Positions 45,711 through 59,875 are shown, counted from the stretch's first letter. The stretch: 64,000 bases of DNA from Papaver somniferum (GCF_003573695.1 NC_039362.1:193064827-193128826); one strand, 5' to 3'. Notes: generated by a model not told the origin, from the letters alone. Made by a program: numbers and translations.

Positions 45711-48370
45711 CACAATGTTTTTGATATCAACCTATAAGTATGATACCTTGCGTGATCTACTATAGATAGAAACCTTCAAGAAGATAACAACCACAAGGTA
45801 TACACTTGATATATAGTATAAATCCGAAATCGAACCTAAAAGTATTATAGGGATCAACCCAAGTGTTTAGGATTAACTACAGTGTATTTTCTTTTAACTA
45901 TAACTAAAATAATAATTATAATTGCGAAAAGTAAAAGTAAAAGTAAAGACACAATAAGATTTTGTGAAAGAAACCGCAAATGTAGAAAACCCTGGGACTT
46001 ATTCCAGTTTTGAATACTCTCATAATTAAACCTCTATACAAAGACCTCTACCAACTTCATATAGTTGAGACCAAGTAAAATACCCCTAGTTACCTAGTTT
46101 CCTCAGTATCCCTGCGCCTACAACCAATCTGGATAATGCACGTGAATCGTAAGATAGAGTCCACTATCTTAAGTTGCTTCAGCCTCTCTGAAGACTTAGC
46201 ACTCAAACATTTCGATCGTCTTCCAAACAACAAAGGATTTTAGTAACCACTCTCTTATCTCAGGAAGTTAATCAGAAATATTATAGTTGAGCGTGACAAA
46301 GACTTTTCTGTTTAAAATCAATTAAACTCTTTCACCAGTTTTAGATTTTCCAAGATCTGGATTAACAAGTTAACCGGATCAAGTCAAGCAGAACTACCAG
46401 ATTCAGATACTGAAGAGTACCACCGAATGATAGATTTTCGATCTAAATACGACTAGCAATAACAAGTCTATTAAAAGATAAACTACATCTAGTCGAATCC
46501 CAGTCGATCAAGTTTGTGCACGCAGCAAATCGCAAAGAAAAATCTTCTTGTCTGATCAAGTTTATGCATGAAGCAAACTAAATCTAGTTTGAACCCTTAA
46601 CCCTAAAACCAATAAGAAAAATCTTTTTATCTCTTCAAATCTTCTATAGTCTTCTGCACCTGCACAATAACAAACTTAATTCTAATTTATGATTGATCAA
46701 GCAAAGAACGGAGTATGTTAACAGTGGATGATCACAAGTCAACGTCAGATCTAAAAATAGATCTGAACTACCGACAATCTCTTGATCTAGTTTGAGTGAA
46801 CCTATATCAGAAGTGAAGGCTCTCAAGAATAATCAAACTAGGTGCAATCAAATGCTAATAAACCTTTAGTCAATCAAATCAATAATCAAAAACTAAAATA
46901 AAAATATAATTCTAGTTTCCCACCAATGGTATTAGTAGACGCTCTTGATCCCAAAGAAATCTTTAAAATAGCGGATGCAAGAGATTTCGCCCATTTAGGT
47001 TACTCTCCCCTCGAAGATAGTATTACGAGAGCACTATTAGTCGGCTACAACAGTGACTACGAAACGAAGTGCCTGCCTCAAGATAAGTTTGTAAGAAGAA
47101 CAAACTTCACTATTTATAGACCAAGGTAGTTTTGACATCAAGGAATTTCAATAACCTATAATATTATCAAGATATGCAATAAAACACCTAATTCAGTTTT
47201 GCCTAATTCCAACCAATATCCAACTGTATAACCGTAATCCCTCTTGGATAACTCAATATTAGCTATCACTTAACTAATATATCTTTCCATAGATATGTTT
47301 TGTTTGCTGGTAAACATGAAAACATATATACATTAGAAAATCTCAAAAGATTCTCAAACATTTCGGTTTGAGATCTCACCTTGAGTATCAAGGAATAGCT
47401 TTGGACTATTAATAAATAAGATTTTAGCTCATGTTCAAATTATCCATTATGTCGAGATCTTGAACTTTCCTATTTTTCAAATCCAATTTCCAAAATCACA
47501 CAAACCCTAAAGTGTAGGTGACTTATTAAAATAGGTTTTTCCTATTGGGACCGGTTTTACCGTGACTCCTAAAACAAGTTAGGTTCGGTTCTACCTTGAC
47601 TCCCAATATAAGTAAGATCAGTTATACCTTGACTCCCAATATAAGTTAGGATCGGTTCTACCTTGATTCCCTATATAGGTTAGGATAGGTGTAACCTTAG
47701 ATATATCTTAAATGAGAACCATACCTTCAATCTTATTAATTTCCTCTCAACTACGAAACAAGTTCGTACGTCTACTTCCTTAAACTTATGTAATTAAACG
47801 TAGTTTTCTAGGTACGAAATCAAACCTATGTTCACTACATAACCTAGTACCAAGTTACAGAGATCGTATCAATGTCGCAATTATGAAATTCAAAAGATAA
47901 GCATTATACTTCAAAATTTAATATATCAATATAAAGCATTCATAACTATGGATATAGTATTCCTTGATAGTTTTATCACAATATGATGATCAAGTCTTTA
48001 ATATTAGAGTTTCATGTAGATAACTTCGCATGTTATGTTTTCAATCAGAAACGACTTGAAAACTTACGATGTAGAATTAGAAACAAGTCAAGTCATGTAT
48101 TACGTTGGTGTCGATACGTCTATGAAATCTTTAGGTCTTCAGAATAATATAAGTCTCAACGCTTCTTGACTTTCTAGTCTAACCTAAACAAAATTGACGT
48201 TAGTGATTTAATCAAACGACTTGTGGATTTTGACAAAATATAACAACTAACCTTAACCAACCCTTGGTGGGTTCACAAACTCCTGTATAACCCTCATGTC
48301 TATTATGCTCTTCACAAATTCCTGAAAGCAGTAAAATTATTGCATAAAAGTCAAAAAATAATTTCTCAAA
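45711..48370 (-). mobile_element. probable minus-strand solo LTR or decayed LTR element
   Basis: About 2.6 kb without coding potential. A TATAAATA box on the minus strand at 47118-47111 sits in a GGTCTATAAATAGTG context. A small frame at 46926-47129 runs antisense to this and is not convincing. The interval is bounded by one LINE on the left and the truncated start of another on the right. No PBS or partner LTR was found. Confidence 0.4.
47535..47705. repeat. four tandem units of about 45 bp
   Basis: The phrase GATCGGTTCTACCTTGACTCCCAATATAAGTTAG recurs four times with substitutions, upstream of the minus-strand TATA box. Such arrays are common in LTR U3 regions. Confidence 0.8.
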
Positions 48371-48389
48371 GTACATTTATTTATTGGCA

Positions 48390-49141
48390 ATAGAAAAGTG
48401 TGGGTTGAGGTAAGATCTATTGGTGATACTTTGGAGCCTTCCATGGACGATATGAAACATGTCTTCATAGCTGCTGATCGAATGGAGCCTTCCCTTGGTT
48501 CTTGTTGGCGTCGGCAAACTCAGCCGGAGGTCTGCAACAAAGAAGATGAAGTGTTGTTGTGTGGCAGTATGGCAGTATGGGAGTGGTGGATCAATCCCAA
48601 CGGGAGACTAATCACATGTCTGCAAAAGTGGGGTGCCCTCAGCTGGGTGGGCCATTAGCATCAGAAGATTTAACAAATGTGCCAGTGACGCGTGTCAAAA
48701 GATATTTTGAATTTGAATCCTCCAAGCGTTGACGTCAGGAATGACGAGGACATGATTCATATTGACGTGGTTACCTCAAATCAGATGGAAAATGTAAACA
48801 GTGGGCCTTCTTTGGGATGCCAAGCCCAATCAGCATCAATGTCAAGGTCTCAAGCTCTAGTCTATCTATTACTCCTGGTTTTGGGCCTGGTGCTCATCTC
48901 TCCAGATCAGTCAGTCTGGACTCTTCTTCATTAAGAAGTTTAAAAATGTCCAAAGAGCCTCCAGCTCTTTGTCTACTTCTATAAACAATGATGTAAACAG
49001 TGGAAGTGATCAATATGAAGTTATTAAGGAAGTTGGTGTGTTATTATCAATGGGAAATATCGGCAAGAAAATGGACCCATTAAATGAAGATAGTGATGAT
49101 GCATCGTCGCATACTAGTGGTAGTGTGAGAAGTATTCATAA
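48390..49141 (+). pseudogene. second LINE: 5'-truncated ORF1 tail
   Basis: Broken frames with RVKRYFEFESSKR and SDDASSHTSGSVRSIH. The Ser/Asp/Glu-rich C-terminus is typical of plant L1 ORF1. No RNA-binding or zinc-knuckle part remains. The frame reaches the 9-bp target duplication TATTCATAA at 49133-49141 and continues in phase from the second copy at 53980 (NAYGDSSKEP then stop), proving the insertion is inside this LINE. Confidence 0.7.
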
Positions 49142-49994
49142 GTAGAAATTACCTATAGGTACTATTATAGTGTTCTTAGTTAGTGGCAGGTTCATCCACT
49201 AAAACTCAGTAATCGGAGGTCCATTTTTATAACAAATAAAAAATTTGGACCCAAATTTTTATCCACTGGTCCAACCACACGTGTAATCTTTTTCAAAATA
49301 CCGAAAAGAACCTTAATATTCATGAATAACAGAACTAGATCCTAATTCATTTGTTTCATTCTCTCTCGGTCAGGAAAGCTCTGGCGATTGGCGATGAAGA
49401 TTCTTCCAAGATCTTTGATCGATTTGATCAGATTCCGCAAGATTTTATGCCATAGATTTACTCCTCTTTATCTCTTTCGATTGATCCTTTCTAGCACCCC
49501 AAAAAAATGGTGAGATTTTTAATTTTTCTTTAGGGTTTTAACATTTTCAGTCTATTCTTCTTTCTTGATCGAGTTTTATATTTGTTATGATAGTTTGTTT
49601 TTGTAGGTTCTTGCTGAAATCTGGGTGATTATTGTGTTAGATCTATTAGTTACAGTAGTATAGATCTAATTTTGAATGTTTGATTGTTGATCTGTTAATT
49701 GGTTTGTATTTCTGATGAATAATGGAATTTGTTTATTGAGCAGTTCATGTGTTCATTAGAGAACGAAAATTGTTTAGATTATTATAGATCTTAGTTTTTA
49801 TTTATTGATGGTAGTACACATAGATCTTAGTTTTAGGTTTATTTTTGTTTTGGTTTGTTTTTTATGAATCTTGATCGTAATTACTCAATTTTTTGGTTAG
49901 ATTATGGTGTTTTTAACATATTTGAACTGTCGCTTTGATTATCTTGTTGTTTTCGCTTCTTTATTTTATCAAATTCGTGCTTGTTTGTTGTTTC

Positions 49995-50770
49995 AGGGGT
50001 ATTATCCAGCAGTACATATGTTGCATACTGATACAAATTGCTTTTGATTCTGTTTTGTTCTTAGTTTTATCTTATCACTTGTTGTTGTTCGATCCATAAG
50101 TACATATCTTCGATACTGAAATAAGACACTCTCGATTCCGTTTTTTTGATAGATTCATTACATATGGTTGTTTTTTAGTTCATGAATTAGCAGTACATAT
50201 GTGTCATACTGATACAAACTGCTTTTGATTCTGCTTTATTTCTTAGTTTTACCACTTGTTGTTTGATCCATAGGTACATATATGCGTTACTGAAATAATA
50301 CTCTCTCGATTATATTTTTTTTTATAGATTCATTCCATGCAGTTGTTTTAGTTCATGAATCAGCAGTAAATATGTGGCATACTGATGCGAACTGCTTTGG
50401 ACTTTTTCATTTGTTGTTGTTTCATCCATAAGTATATATATATGGATTATGTTAGATTCTACTACCCAATGTAGTATGTTCGAAACTAGAATAAAATATG
50501 GAAAACATATAAGGTACATAAGAACTGTACTGGATTTTTGAGCAATGCATAACAACTATACTGGATTTTATCTCGAAGTAATTTTTCTTCTTACTGCATA
50601 CCCGTCTTCACACTACCGAATCAGTGCATAATCATCCACACACATATGAAATATTGTACTATGTGTTTCTATTCTCTTACTTTATACAGACCCGTCACTT
50701 GTATTGTGATACAGTTGATATGTAGTTCATGAATCTTCAGTACATATATCGCATACTGATAGAAATTTCT
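49995..50770 (+). repeat. CAGTACATATG-containing repeats, left half of the Mutator-like element
   Basis: Units of about 175 bp carry TTCATGAATTAGCAGTACATATG, CATACTGATACAAACTGCTTTTGATTC and GATCCATAAGTACATAT. Clear copies are at about 50005, 50180 and 50350, with a fourth partial copy at 50725. A separate run of CAGTGTATAAAC repeats lies at 51575-51700. Confidence 0.8.
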
Positions 50771-52299
50771 CTTGGTTGTGTTTGATACCTAACAAGAGGA
50801 GACTACTTTTGTGAAGAGACATCTTACTGGTGAACTTGAGAAGAAATACGAATGTAAGTATAGTTGATTTAATTTTTGGATTGCTTTGTTTTGATCTGTG
50901 CATGAAAATAGGTATTGATTGTTGAGATTGAGTGTGGTTTTTAACATACTAAGAATGAATTAATTGAATGTATATTTGATATACTGAGAATGAATTGAAT
51001 ACATTTTGGGTGCACCATATTTTGGCAACATGGATCCATGGCAATGTAATGCTGCCAGATCCACTGTTGTGTCCAATTAAATGAAAACATTAATATTCAG
51101 ATGAATTGTTTGTTCTTTGTGGTAATATGTTGCTGGAATATAATGGTTACATCATTTTGTTTACAGTTGTTTATTTATTTTGTTTGTTAAATTAATGAAA
51201 AATCATAGTGCATAGATGCTGCACCTCAGAGAAAGTTGGTGCTAAATAGCGCAAACACAAATCCAGGGTTCACAACATGGTATTTGTATGATCTATTTTC
51301 TAAAGTGTCGTTGTTTGTGCAACAGTTCATACAAATTAGTCAACACCATTGTTTGGAAATCTATGCATCCCTAATAAATTAGTGTAACACCATTGTTTGG
51401 CAGTATTATTTGCATCAGTTCTGCGGCGGAAGGAAGCTTATTCGGTCATTGTGGATGGATGGGAACAACATTGTGATGATTTGAGGACCGCATAGATTGA
51501 CAGGTACGAGTTTTGCTAATGAAATTTATATGTACTATGCAGAGTTTTGACATTTGAGGATCGTATCAATTGTTGGACAGTGTATAAACTATGGACTCCA
51601 GATAAAAGCAGTGTATAAACGATGTACAATGTTATTTTGTCAGTGTATAAATGTTGTACTGTGTTATTTCTCGGTGTATAAACTCTGCACTCCATAGAAA
51701 ATCAGTATCCAAATATTGTTCATAAGTGCTTCTATTTCTATTTCGATTTTAACCCATAAATATAGGGAACTGCTTGGCTTGTTGTTGCACTATTATTTTG
51801 ATAGAGAACATGTTGTTTTTCCCTGCAGAGTTGCGTTTGATACAGTAGGCGGTGGTAATATTCAGCTCATCAATATTGTGCGCCTCTGCAATATCTGTTG
51901 TTGAACACAAACTGAGGGTGATGTTCAACAAACATTTAAGTCCTGAACATAGAGTTGCTCTACTTTCCCTGCGAGAATACTCTTGGATTCATGATGCATT
52001 AATGTAGAATAGACCTGAGTCCTTCAAAGTTTATATATTTGTGAGAGGTCTCGTATTAATTGCATTAATTCAATTTATACACCATGTGATTTGTACTATC
52101 TTAGTCTAGTTTATTGTAATTAATAGATCATTGGTTCAGGGTTCGGTGAGCTCATGTAATTTTGTCTCCACTTTAAGAAAAGAGAATCTAATTGTAACTG
52201 ATGTGCCTGTCGGTTATTCGTTGTCTATCAAATTTAATAAAATTTGATTTTTTTAGTATCACTATTGATCATGATGTATAAATCAATTAAAATGACCTT

Positions 52300-53490
52300 G
52301 GAATTTATTCCTGAGCGAACAGTATGTACTGGCAGTTGAAAATGTCAAAATTGATCTAGTTTCTTCGGTACAACCAATATGTACTGAAGGTTAATGATAG
52401 GATCATGTTGTAAAATCGACCCTGTTTTTTTCCCGGAATTAGCAGAATCGTAGAAATTAAACTGACTTTATTTTGTTTGATCAACAATTGCCGGTACACT
52501 GGCAACCAAAATCCACATCATGATTAAAACAAACAAAGAAAGAATAGAGGACATAAAATAAGAAAAATTATACAAATTTAACACATTTACAGATCTTCCA
52601 TCCCGAATCCTTCACCGCCGCCACCACCATCGCCACTACCTGTTGTCCACCACCATTTTGAAATTAAACAATGTTCCTTAAACACAATCATATATGGAAG
52701 CATAAAAACATTCATCAGTATTGGCCTTATGTACTGCATACCCAAGATTATTATCTCATAAACCAACTTAATGATTTTAGAGTACAAAGGCACGGTTATA
52801 CCTCAATACAACATATATGTACTGGTGTGCAGCGAAAAGAAGAATGAAAGAAAATACCTCATGTCACTTTTGATTGTTATTCGATAGTTTTGAGTTATGT
52901 ACTGGTAAATCTATGTGCAAGAAACACAAACAATCTTATATAGAAGCATAACCAATGTTACATAATCAGTATTGCCCTTATGTACTGCATACTCATATGC
53001 CTAAAACACCCAAAATCACATGTGAAAGCATAATAATGGTTACTATTTAGTATGTGAGTTATGTACTTGATGTTCATAGTGCCTAAATCCAATGAAAGCG
53101 TAAAAAAACCTATTTCATAAGTACTAGAGATATGTACTGGCGGATCATTATCTCATCAACCAAAAATAAACAACATAGTGCGTTTTTACCTCAGTATTGT
53201 ATATATGTATCGTTGGATATATGTTTTCAATACAAATAAAAACACACCGCATGTCTTTGATTGTTATTCAACAGTTTTTGACTTATGTACTCGCAAATCT
53301 ATATACCAGAAACACAAACTACAAACACAAACACAAACCATACGTCACTTATGATGATTTTCATCAGTTTTTAAGTTATGTACTGGTGATTTGAACAGTC
53401 AAAAGCTAAAAAACCATCTTATACACAGTGATGTATCATATTGGTTAAAGATTTTTTCAGTACAACATATATGTATTACTGATTCATACA
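52300..53490 (-). repeat. ATGTACTG repeats, right half of the Mutator-like element
   Basis: TTATGTACTGG or close variants recur about ten times at 70-95 bp spacing (for example near 52895, 52978, 53059, 53129, 53283 and 53377). This is the reverse complement of the CAGTACATA core on the left side, so the two halves are mirror images at motif level. Confidence 0.75.
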
Positions 53491-53988
53491 TTTTTCTGCT
53501 ATTGATTTCAAACTCTTATTTTATTTTTTGCTCGTTGATTTGGTCTTTGGTGTTGGTGATTCTTCGTAATCATCTTCTTCTTATATGAGAGCGGTACTAT
53601 CTTCGTAGATCTAGAAAAAAATATTGATTTAAATTGGAAAATCGAAATCTTTTTGTATTTTTGAGTATTGGTTTCTCTTAGATCGAAATCTACGTTTTTG
53701 GTTTGTGATTCTCCGATTGAAACACAAAAATTTCTCTTAGAACAGAGAAGAGAAAGGAAAAACGAAGAGAGAGGAAGGACACAGAGATTGAGTTTTCTAT
53801 GAGAGAGAGAAGAATATCGAATGATATAAGGAGGCGTGTTAGTACACACGTTTGGGAACGATGGGTATTCCAGTCATTTCCATGTTTTAATTAATTTTGG
53901 ACCTCCGGATAATAAAAAATTCCGGTTGGACCCTACTATAACTAAGTATATGGGCTTAGAACCAAATAGCAAATTTTCCTATTCATAA

Positions 53989-56900
53989 TGCATACGGTGA
54001 TTCTTCAAAGGAGCCTTAAAGGTACATCGGATAAATTAATACCCGCTACGGCAAACTTACAGATTCCGGTCATTCTTCGGGTATTGTATTCTCCAAACAA
54101 GATTTCTCTTTTGTTAAAACTTCAAGTTTGGCTCATGTTAATGCGTTCAAAGATGAGCTTGTGATGGGAGAAACGGAAGCATCTTGATTGCCCATGTTTG
54201 AAGGTTTGGTTTTTAGGGGCTTGTAATTTGTTTAATGTTTAACATTATATCTTGGAATGTTAATGGTCTTAATGACCCGAATAAATGATCGAAGCTACAA
54301 AAATTTGTGAAACGGTGGAAGCCTACTATTATTATGATTCAAGACACTAAGTTAAGTGCTTGTAACGACACGATTGTGCGTCAATGTTGGGGTGCGACTC
54401 TGTGTAGATGGATTGCCTTAAATGTTTATGGAAGTTCGGGCGGAATTTTGTTGATATGGAATTCAGATATGATTGAAGTTCATGACTTTCTTGAAGGGAT
54501 TTTTACTATAAGTATCTCTTGTCGTAGTTTAGAGGATAACTTCCGGTGGGTATTGATTGGTGTTTATGGTCCTTGCATTGTGAACACAAAAAAAAAATAT
54601 TTTGTATGGAGCTAGCTACCTTGCATGGTTATTGGAATGGAATTCCTTTGTGCTTCGGTGGATACTTCAATAAGATAAGATACATGGTGGAGAGAAGGGA
54701 TTTTCGTAGAGTTTCGAATTCAATAAAATTCTTTGATGACCTATGTAATGAGTTGGGCCTTATCGACTTGCCTCTTTCCGGTGCGAAATATACTTGGAGT
54801 AGAAAACCTAACAAGAAGAGCAAAATTGACCGTTTTCTTTTCTCGTCGGATTGGGAAGATCATTTCCAAATATCAACTTCAAGCGACTTGCAAGACCTTT
54901 TTCGGATAATTTTCCTATTGAGTTATGCTCAAAGGAATCGGATTGGGGTGCTTGTCCTATTCGATTTCAATTAGCTTGGCTTGAAGGAACTAACATAATT
55001 TCTTTAATGAAAGAATTGTGGGAATCTTTTTCTTTTGTAGGCACGACGGGTGAATGTTTTTCATAGAAGTTACATGCTTTAAAGTAGAAATTGAAGGTGT
55101 GGAATCGTGACGTCTTTGGGAACATTAATAGGGCGATTGACTTGGCACTTACCAAGATGAAATAGTTGGATGAAATAGATGATGAAAGAGGTCTTACTGA
55201 AGGTGAAGAAGACATGCTTGTGACGGCTAAAGTGGAGTTTGATGTGGCTCATCGTCGTCAAAGCATAATGATGAGGCAAAAGTCAAGAATTAGATAATTT
55301 CGTGATGGAGATAGAAACACCAAACATTTTCATCGAGTAGTGAGGGGTCATAAAGCTTTTAACAACATCAATAACCTTCGTATCAATGGTAGATGGACCG
55401 GAAACAAAGAAGAAATCAAGTTGGGTATCGCAAATCATTTTGAGTTAGCATTTAAAGAAATTTCCAACAATCATCCAAGAATCAAAAATATGTGTCTAAA
55501 GCGTATTGATGAGAATGCAAGCTTATGGTTGGAGAGATCTTTTAATGAAGAAGAAGTTAAGAATGCAATTAAAGATTTGGGAATTGACCGTGCTCCGGGT
55601 CCGGATGGATTTCCTATGAAGTTCTTTCTTGTTTGTTGGGAGTTTCTAAAAGAATATTTGATGAAGGTTTTCGAAGAATATCATGACCATAATGTTTTTC
55701 ATTCCTCTTTGAAAAACAATTTTATTGCGCTTATCCCTAAGAAGGCGGGTGTAGAAGAAGTAAAAGATTTTTGGCCTATTAGTCTTATTGGGAGTGTTTA
55801 CAAAATCATATCAAAAGTTTTGGCGGAGCGTTTAAAGGTATACCTTCCTACTCTAATCTCAACAACTCAATGTAGTTTTGTTAAAGGAAGACAAATCCTT
55901 GATGGAGTATTGATAGCAAACGAATGTGTGGATTCTAGACTTCGTCAAAATTATCGGGGTTGGTTTGCAAGCTTGATTTTGAAAAGGCGTTTGATAATGT
56001 GAATTGGAATTTTTTAAATGAAGTTTTGTTCAGAATGAGGTTTGGTGGTGTTTGGAGGGCTTGGATTAGAAATCGTTTAACATTCTCAAAGTTCTCGGTT
56101 CTTGTCAATAGATCTTCTTTCGGTTACTTCGGTAGTGAAAAAGGACTTCGTCAAGGAGACTCCCTTTCTCCTTTTATTTTTACCATCCATGCTGAAGTAT
56201 TAAGTTGTATGTTGAGCAAAACACAAGAACATGGTCAAATCTCGGGTTTTTCCGTCAAGGAGTGGGGAACAAAGATAAATCACTTGCAATTTTCCGATGG
56301 TACTATCATTTTTCTTGATGCTAAGAGAGAACAAGTTGATTTCCTTCGTTACCTTCTTCTTTGTTTCGAATTAACTTGGGGTTTGAAGATAAATTTCTCT
56401 AAAAGTAGCTTATTTGGAGTCGCGGTCGAGGAAGGAGTTGAAAATTATGCTAACATGCTAGGATGCAAGTATGAGAGTTTTCCTAGCATATATCTTGGCC
56501 TACCTTTGGGAGAAAGATAAGAGGCACTCAAAAATGGGAAAAAATACTTGAAATTTGTGGAAAAAGAGTTACTTCTTGGAATGGAAAAACAATAGCAAGA
56601 GGAGGCAAGTTAACTCTCATCAAAAGCGTTTTAGCTAGACTACCCCTTTATTATCTCTCTATTTTTCTTGCTCCTTGCTCCATAACTAAGAAAATTGATA
56701 GAGTTGTGAGAAATTTCTTGTGGGATGATGAAAATAGGAAAAGAATTCACAATACTGGTTGGAAATTGTCTTCAATACCAAAAGAAAAAGGTGGTCTTGG
56801 TATAAGAAGAGCTAAGAAAGTGAACTCGGCTTTGCTAAAAAAATGGTGGTGGCGCTTTGGCGTAGAGAAAGAAGCTTTGTGGAGGAAGATCATGGTTGAA

Positions 56901-57960
56901 AAATTTGGCGAAAGGTGGTAGCTTGTGGTGTAATATCTATAAAGAGCTTGAAGATTTCAATAAAAGTATTAGATTCAAGATTGGAGCGGGTAAGGAAACT
57001 AGATTTTGGGAAGATTCTTGGCTTGGTGAAGGGAGATTATGTGATATGTTTCCTTTGGCTTATGAAGCTTCAAGGACCAAGGAGTTCGTGGTGGCTAGTA
57101 TGTATGAAGTTAGGGAAGGTGGTGTAAGGTGGGAGTTTATGTCTAGTGAAAGATCTCTCAAACCATAACAAATGAAGTGTTATCTATATCAAATCTTTTT
57201 TCTTCCATCTCTATTCAAGAAGGGGTTATGGATACCAGAATTTGGGTTGGTAGTGATCAAGGTCAATATACGGTCAATGATGGAATTACAGACAACGACC
57301 ATCAAGAAGAGATGGATTATCCAATCAATGTTGTTTGGAGCAATGAGTACCCTCACAAAATCAATTTCTTTCTTTGGCTTCTCTCTCATGATTGGGTAAT
57401 GACAGTGGATAAACTTTTAAGAAGAGGTATGGATGTCTCTAGTATTTGTCATTTTTGTGAGGAAGACGATGAATCGAGCTCACACTTGTTTTATGGTTGT
57501 TGGAGAATCCGAAGAATATGGGACTACTTTGTTTAAGGGTGCCACTTTGGATGGTCATACGACCCTAATATCATTACATCTATGAAGATTTGGAAGTTTA
57601 ATTGGGGAGACGAAAGACTTAGTCGAATATGGAATAACATCCCGGTTGGTATATGGTGGTGTATATGGAAAGAGCGAAATGCAAGAACCTTTGATAACAA
57701 AAGGAAAACTTTGGCAAGACTCATTAGAGATATCAAATTAGAAGCATTCTTTTGGGAATCGAACACAAGATTGTTAGCGCTTACGGAAAATATGGTGATT
57801 TCTTTATCGGATTCATTTTACCGGCCTCCGAAGTTTTTATGTTTTTTTTTTTGGTAGCCGAATCCCCTTTCGGTTCCCCTTTTTTTGTTCGGTTGTAATC
57901 ATTGGGTTAAGGTACCTCCCTTGAATGCCTTTTTTTCAATGAAATCTCTACTTGACCGAT
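53989..57960 (+). pseudogene. second LINE: end of ORF1 and inactive ORF2 (endonuclease and RT)
   Basis: After the ORF1 tail, ORF2 starts at 54235 with the endonuclease motif ISWNVNGLN, then RWKPTIIMIQDTKLS, a GDFN-like GGYFNKI near 54655 and DRFLFSSDWE. The RT follows from about 55330. It has APGPDGFPMKFF (55594), LIPKKAGV, a frameshift near 55965, LDFEKAFDNVNW, GLRQGDSLSPFIF (56143) and the catalytic motif as FSDG instead of FADD (56290-56301). The zinc-binding zf-RVT domain ends with FFLWLLSHDW and CHFCEEDDESSSHLF (57450). Several stops and frameshifts are present. The element ends in an A/T-rich tail near 57960. Confidence 0.92.
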
Positions 57961-59875
57961 AAATATTTTTTTTCTCAAAGTACTACATTCTAACACTCTA
58001 TAACCCACAACTCTTCAACTAGGTAAATAGTTTTTCGTCTGAAAATTCTCCAGATTGCCATCAATAAAAACCAAATAATTATTCAATTGTTTCATATTTA
58101 AATTATTATAAAATGCCTCAACATTTCAACTCTTTTGCTTAGGCAATATCTAGGAGTTTTCGGGTGATATTGTGTGAAAACTTGTTAACTAGAGACTAAT
58201 GACCTAACGTTCCAGTTTTAGAATATCATTAAAACACAAAAACTTCAACCAATTAACGGAAGAAATCCCTCCAAGTGCTCACCAATAATACAACTAGTGG
58301 GTATTTTTTTATTAACCCAGGAAGATTAACTAATACAATTTGTGATTAAAAAAATTGTGGTCCAGTTAGGGAGTTGGGATTATATTAAGGAAAAGCTGAT
58401 TTAGATTACTTTTATAGTGTCCGAAGACACAACTTGAATGGTTTAGGGTGATGCCATCATCATTAAAATTATCACGAAAGGTTAAATTATTCGCTAATTA
58501 AATAATTAGTCAGGGATAAACGACAAAGCTTAGTTGGAAACACTAATTAAAAAATTTAGCTGGAAGAATCAAAAGGTGAGGGGACGCGCGCGATGAGTGC
58601 GCTGAAATGGTCCTTGGATGTTGAAGCCGATGAAGATAAGTTTGATTAGTTCAAAACATTGAACAAATCAAGATTTTAAAGAAACCAAAGTTCATCGTCA
58701 TTGATTGTTCGCTTACGTCTGATTTAGATGTCCGACCGTCTGATTTATGTCTGATTGTTTGTTTGAATCTAACTTCCCCTGAGTTAGATGTCTGACCGTT
58801 TGGTTCTTTCCATTTTTATGGTATTTGGCTTGAGTTCTGAATCTAATTAATTTTTATGAGTCAGATTTCAATAGTTTCGATTTTCAGTAGCTCTCTACTA
58901 GTTAATATTAGGTTTTGAGTCAGTCAGATTTATATAATGTATCAGATTCAGAAGAACCAGTCGAGTCAGGAAAGAAGGAAGAAAATCCGTCTAATTGAGA
59001 CGAGCCAATCGAGTTAGAAAAGAACAAAAGAAAATCCGTAATTCGTTCATTAAATTATCGCTAGCTAACATGTACATTACAAGTACAAAGCTGCTACAGT
59101 ATTATAAGTCATTCGACAGAAACTAATGGCCGGAGAGATTAAGCACAAGATGCAGTATATATATTACCTTAATCATTGCTTTGGTACTAATCTTTATTAT
59201 AAACTCCTATTAAAAATAATAACTGGGAACGCTAGAATTCTTTACTTTTGCATATTAAAACTAAAACTGTCATTCTACATAATTTTCATTTGTTTAACCA
59301 AGCACAAAATCTATCGCAATAATAAAAATAATAAATAAATTTTCTTATCAATGAAATCAATCAACTAAGTGTACTTTTATTAACTGAAAAAAATTCCAAA
59401 GAGACCTTGAACTCAAAAAAGAATACTTCCATTTCCCTTTCATTTTTAATAAAAAGAAGTCTTTGATCCTTTTCTACTGCTCTAATGCAATATTTTTTGT
59501 TACCTTGGTTAATATATCAATCATAACTTTCATCATTTTGACAAAGGGTCTAGTCACCTAATTTTGATAGCCACCCACTCCACTTGTTCTTCCCAAGCAA
59601 TTTCTCAACTCCTTCATATGCATGCCCCGATATTGCCATGTTGAGTAAAAAGTGCATCAGTTTTATATGCAGAACACCAACACTATTTCTTCTAATGCAT
59701 CTGGAAAACTATTGCATTAACAAAGAAAACCACTGCACCAAAAGCAGGTGAACAAGATAAAACCAAAACACATGTTTCAAACGTTTTGGTTTTCATGATA
59801 TGATTATACCTAGTAATTTCACAAGTTTGTGCATTAGTAACTCTTTTTCTTTTAGTGCACCGAAAGCAAAGTAGT
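57961..59875. other. gene-free intergenic stretch
   Basis: AT-rich, without convincing frames, terminal repeats or RNA genes. Short local repeats such as GTCTGATTTAGATGTCCGACCGT, GTTAGATGTCTGACCGTTTG are seen near 58720-58800. Confidence 0.5.

Larger units (their letters stand above)
49142..53979. mobile_element. non-autonomous Mutator-like element with 9-bp TSD
   Basis: Flanked by a perfect 9-bp duplication TATTCATAA (49133-49141 and 53980-53988), the Mutator hallmark. The ends are diverged inverted repeats. The right end, read inward on the minus strand, is GGAAAATTTGCTATTTGG, and the left end is GTAGAAATTACCTATAGG. Both are followed by CTTAGTTA and GGAGGTCC. No transposase is seen. The interior holds CAGTACATATG repeats on the left and the inverse on the right, and leader- and intron-like stretches on both flanks (49380-49510; 53840-53540 on the minus strand). 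Capture of host sequence (Pack-MULE) is possible. Confidence 0.82.

Noticed and set aside
45710..48370. Protein gene at 46926-47129
   Set aside because: 67 codons, no domain, and antisense to a TATA-bearing LTR-like segment.
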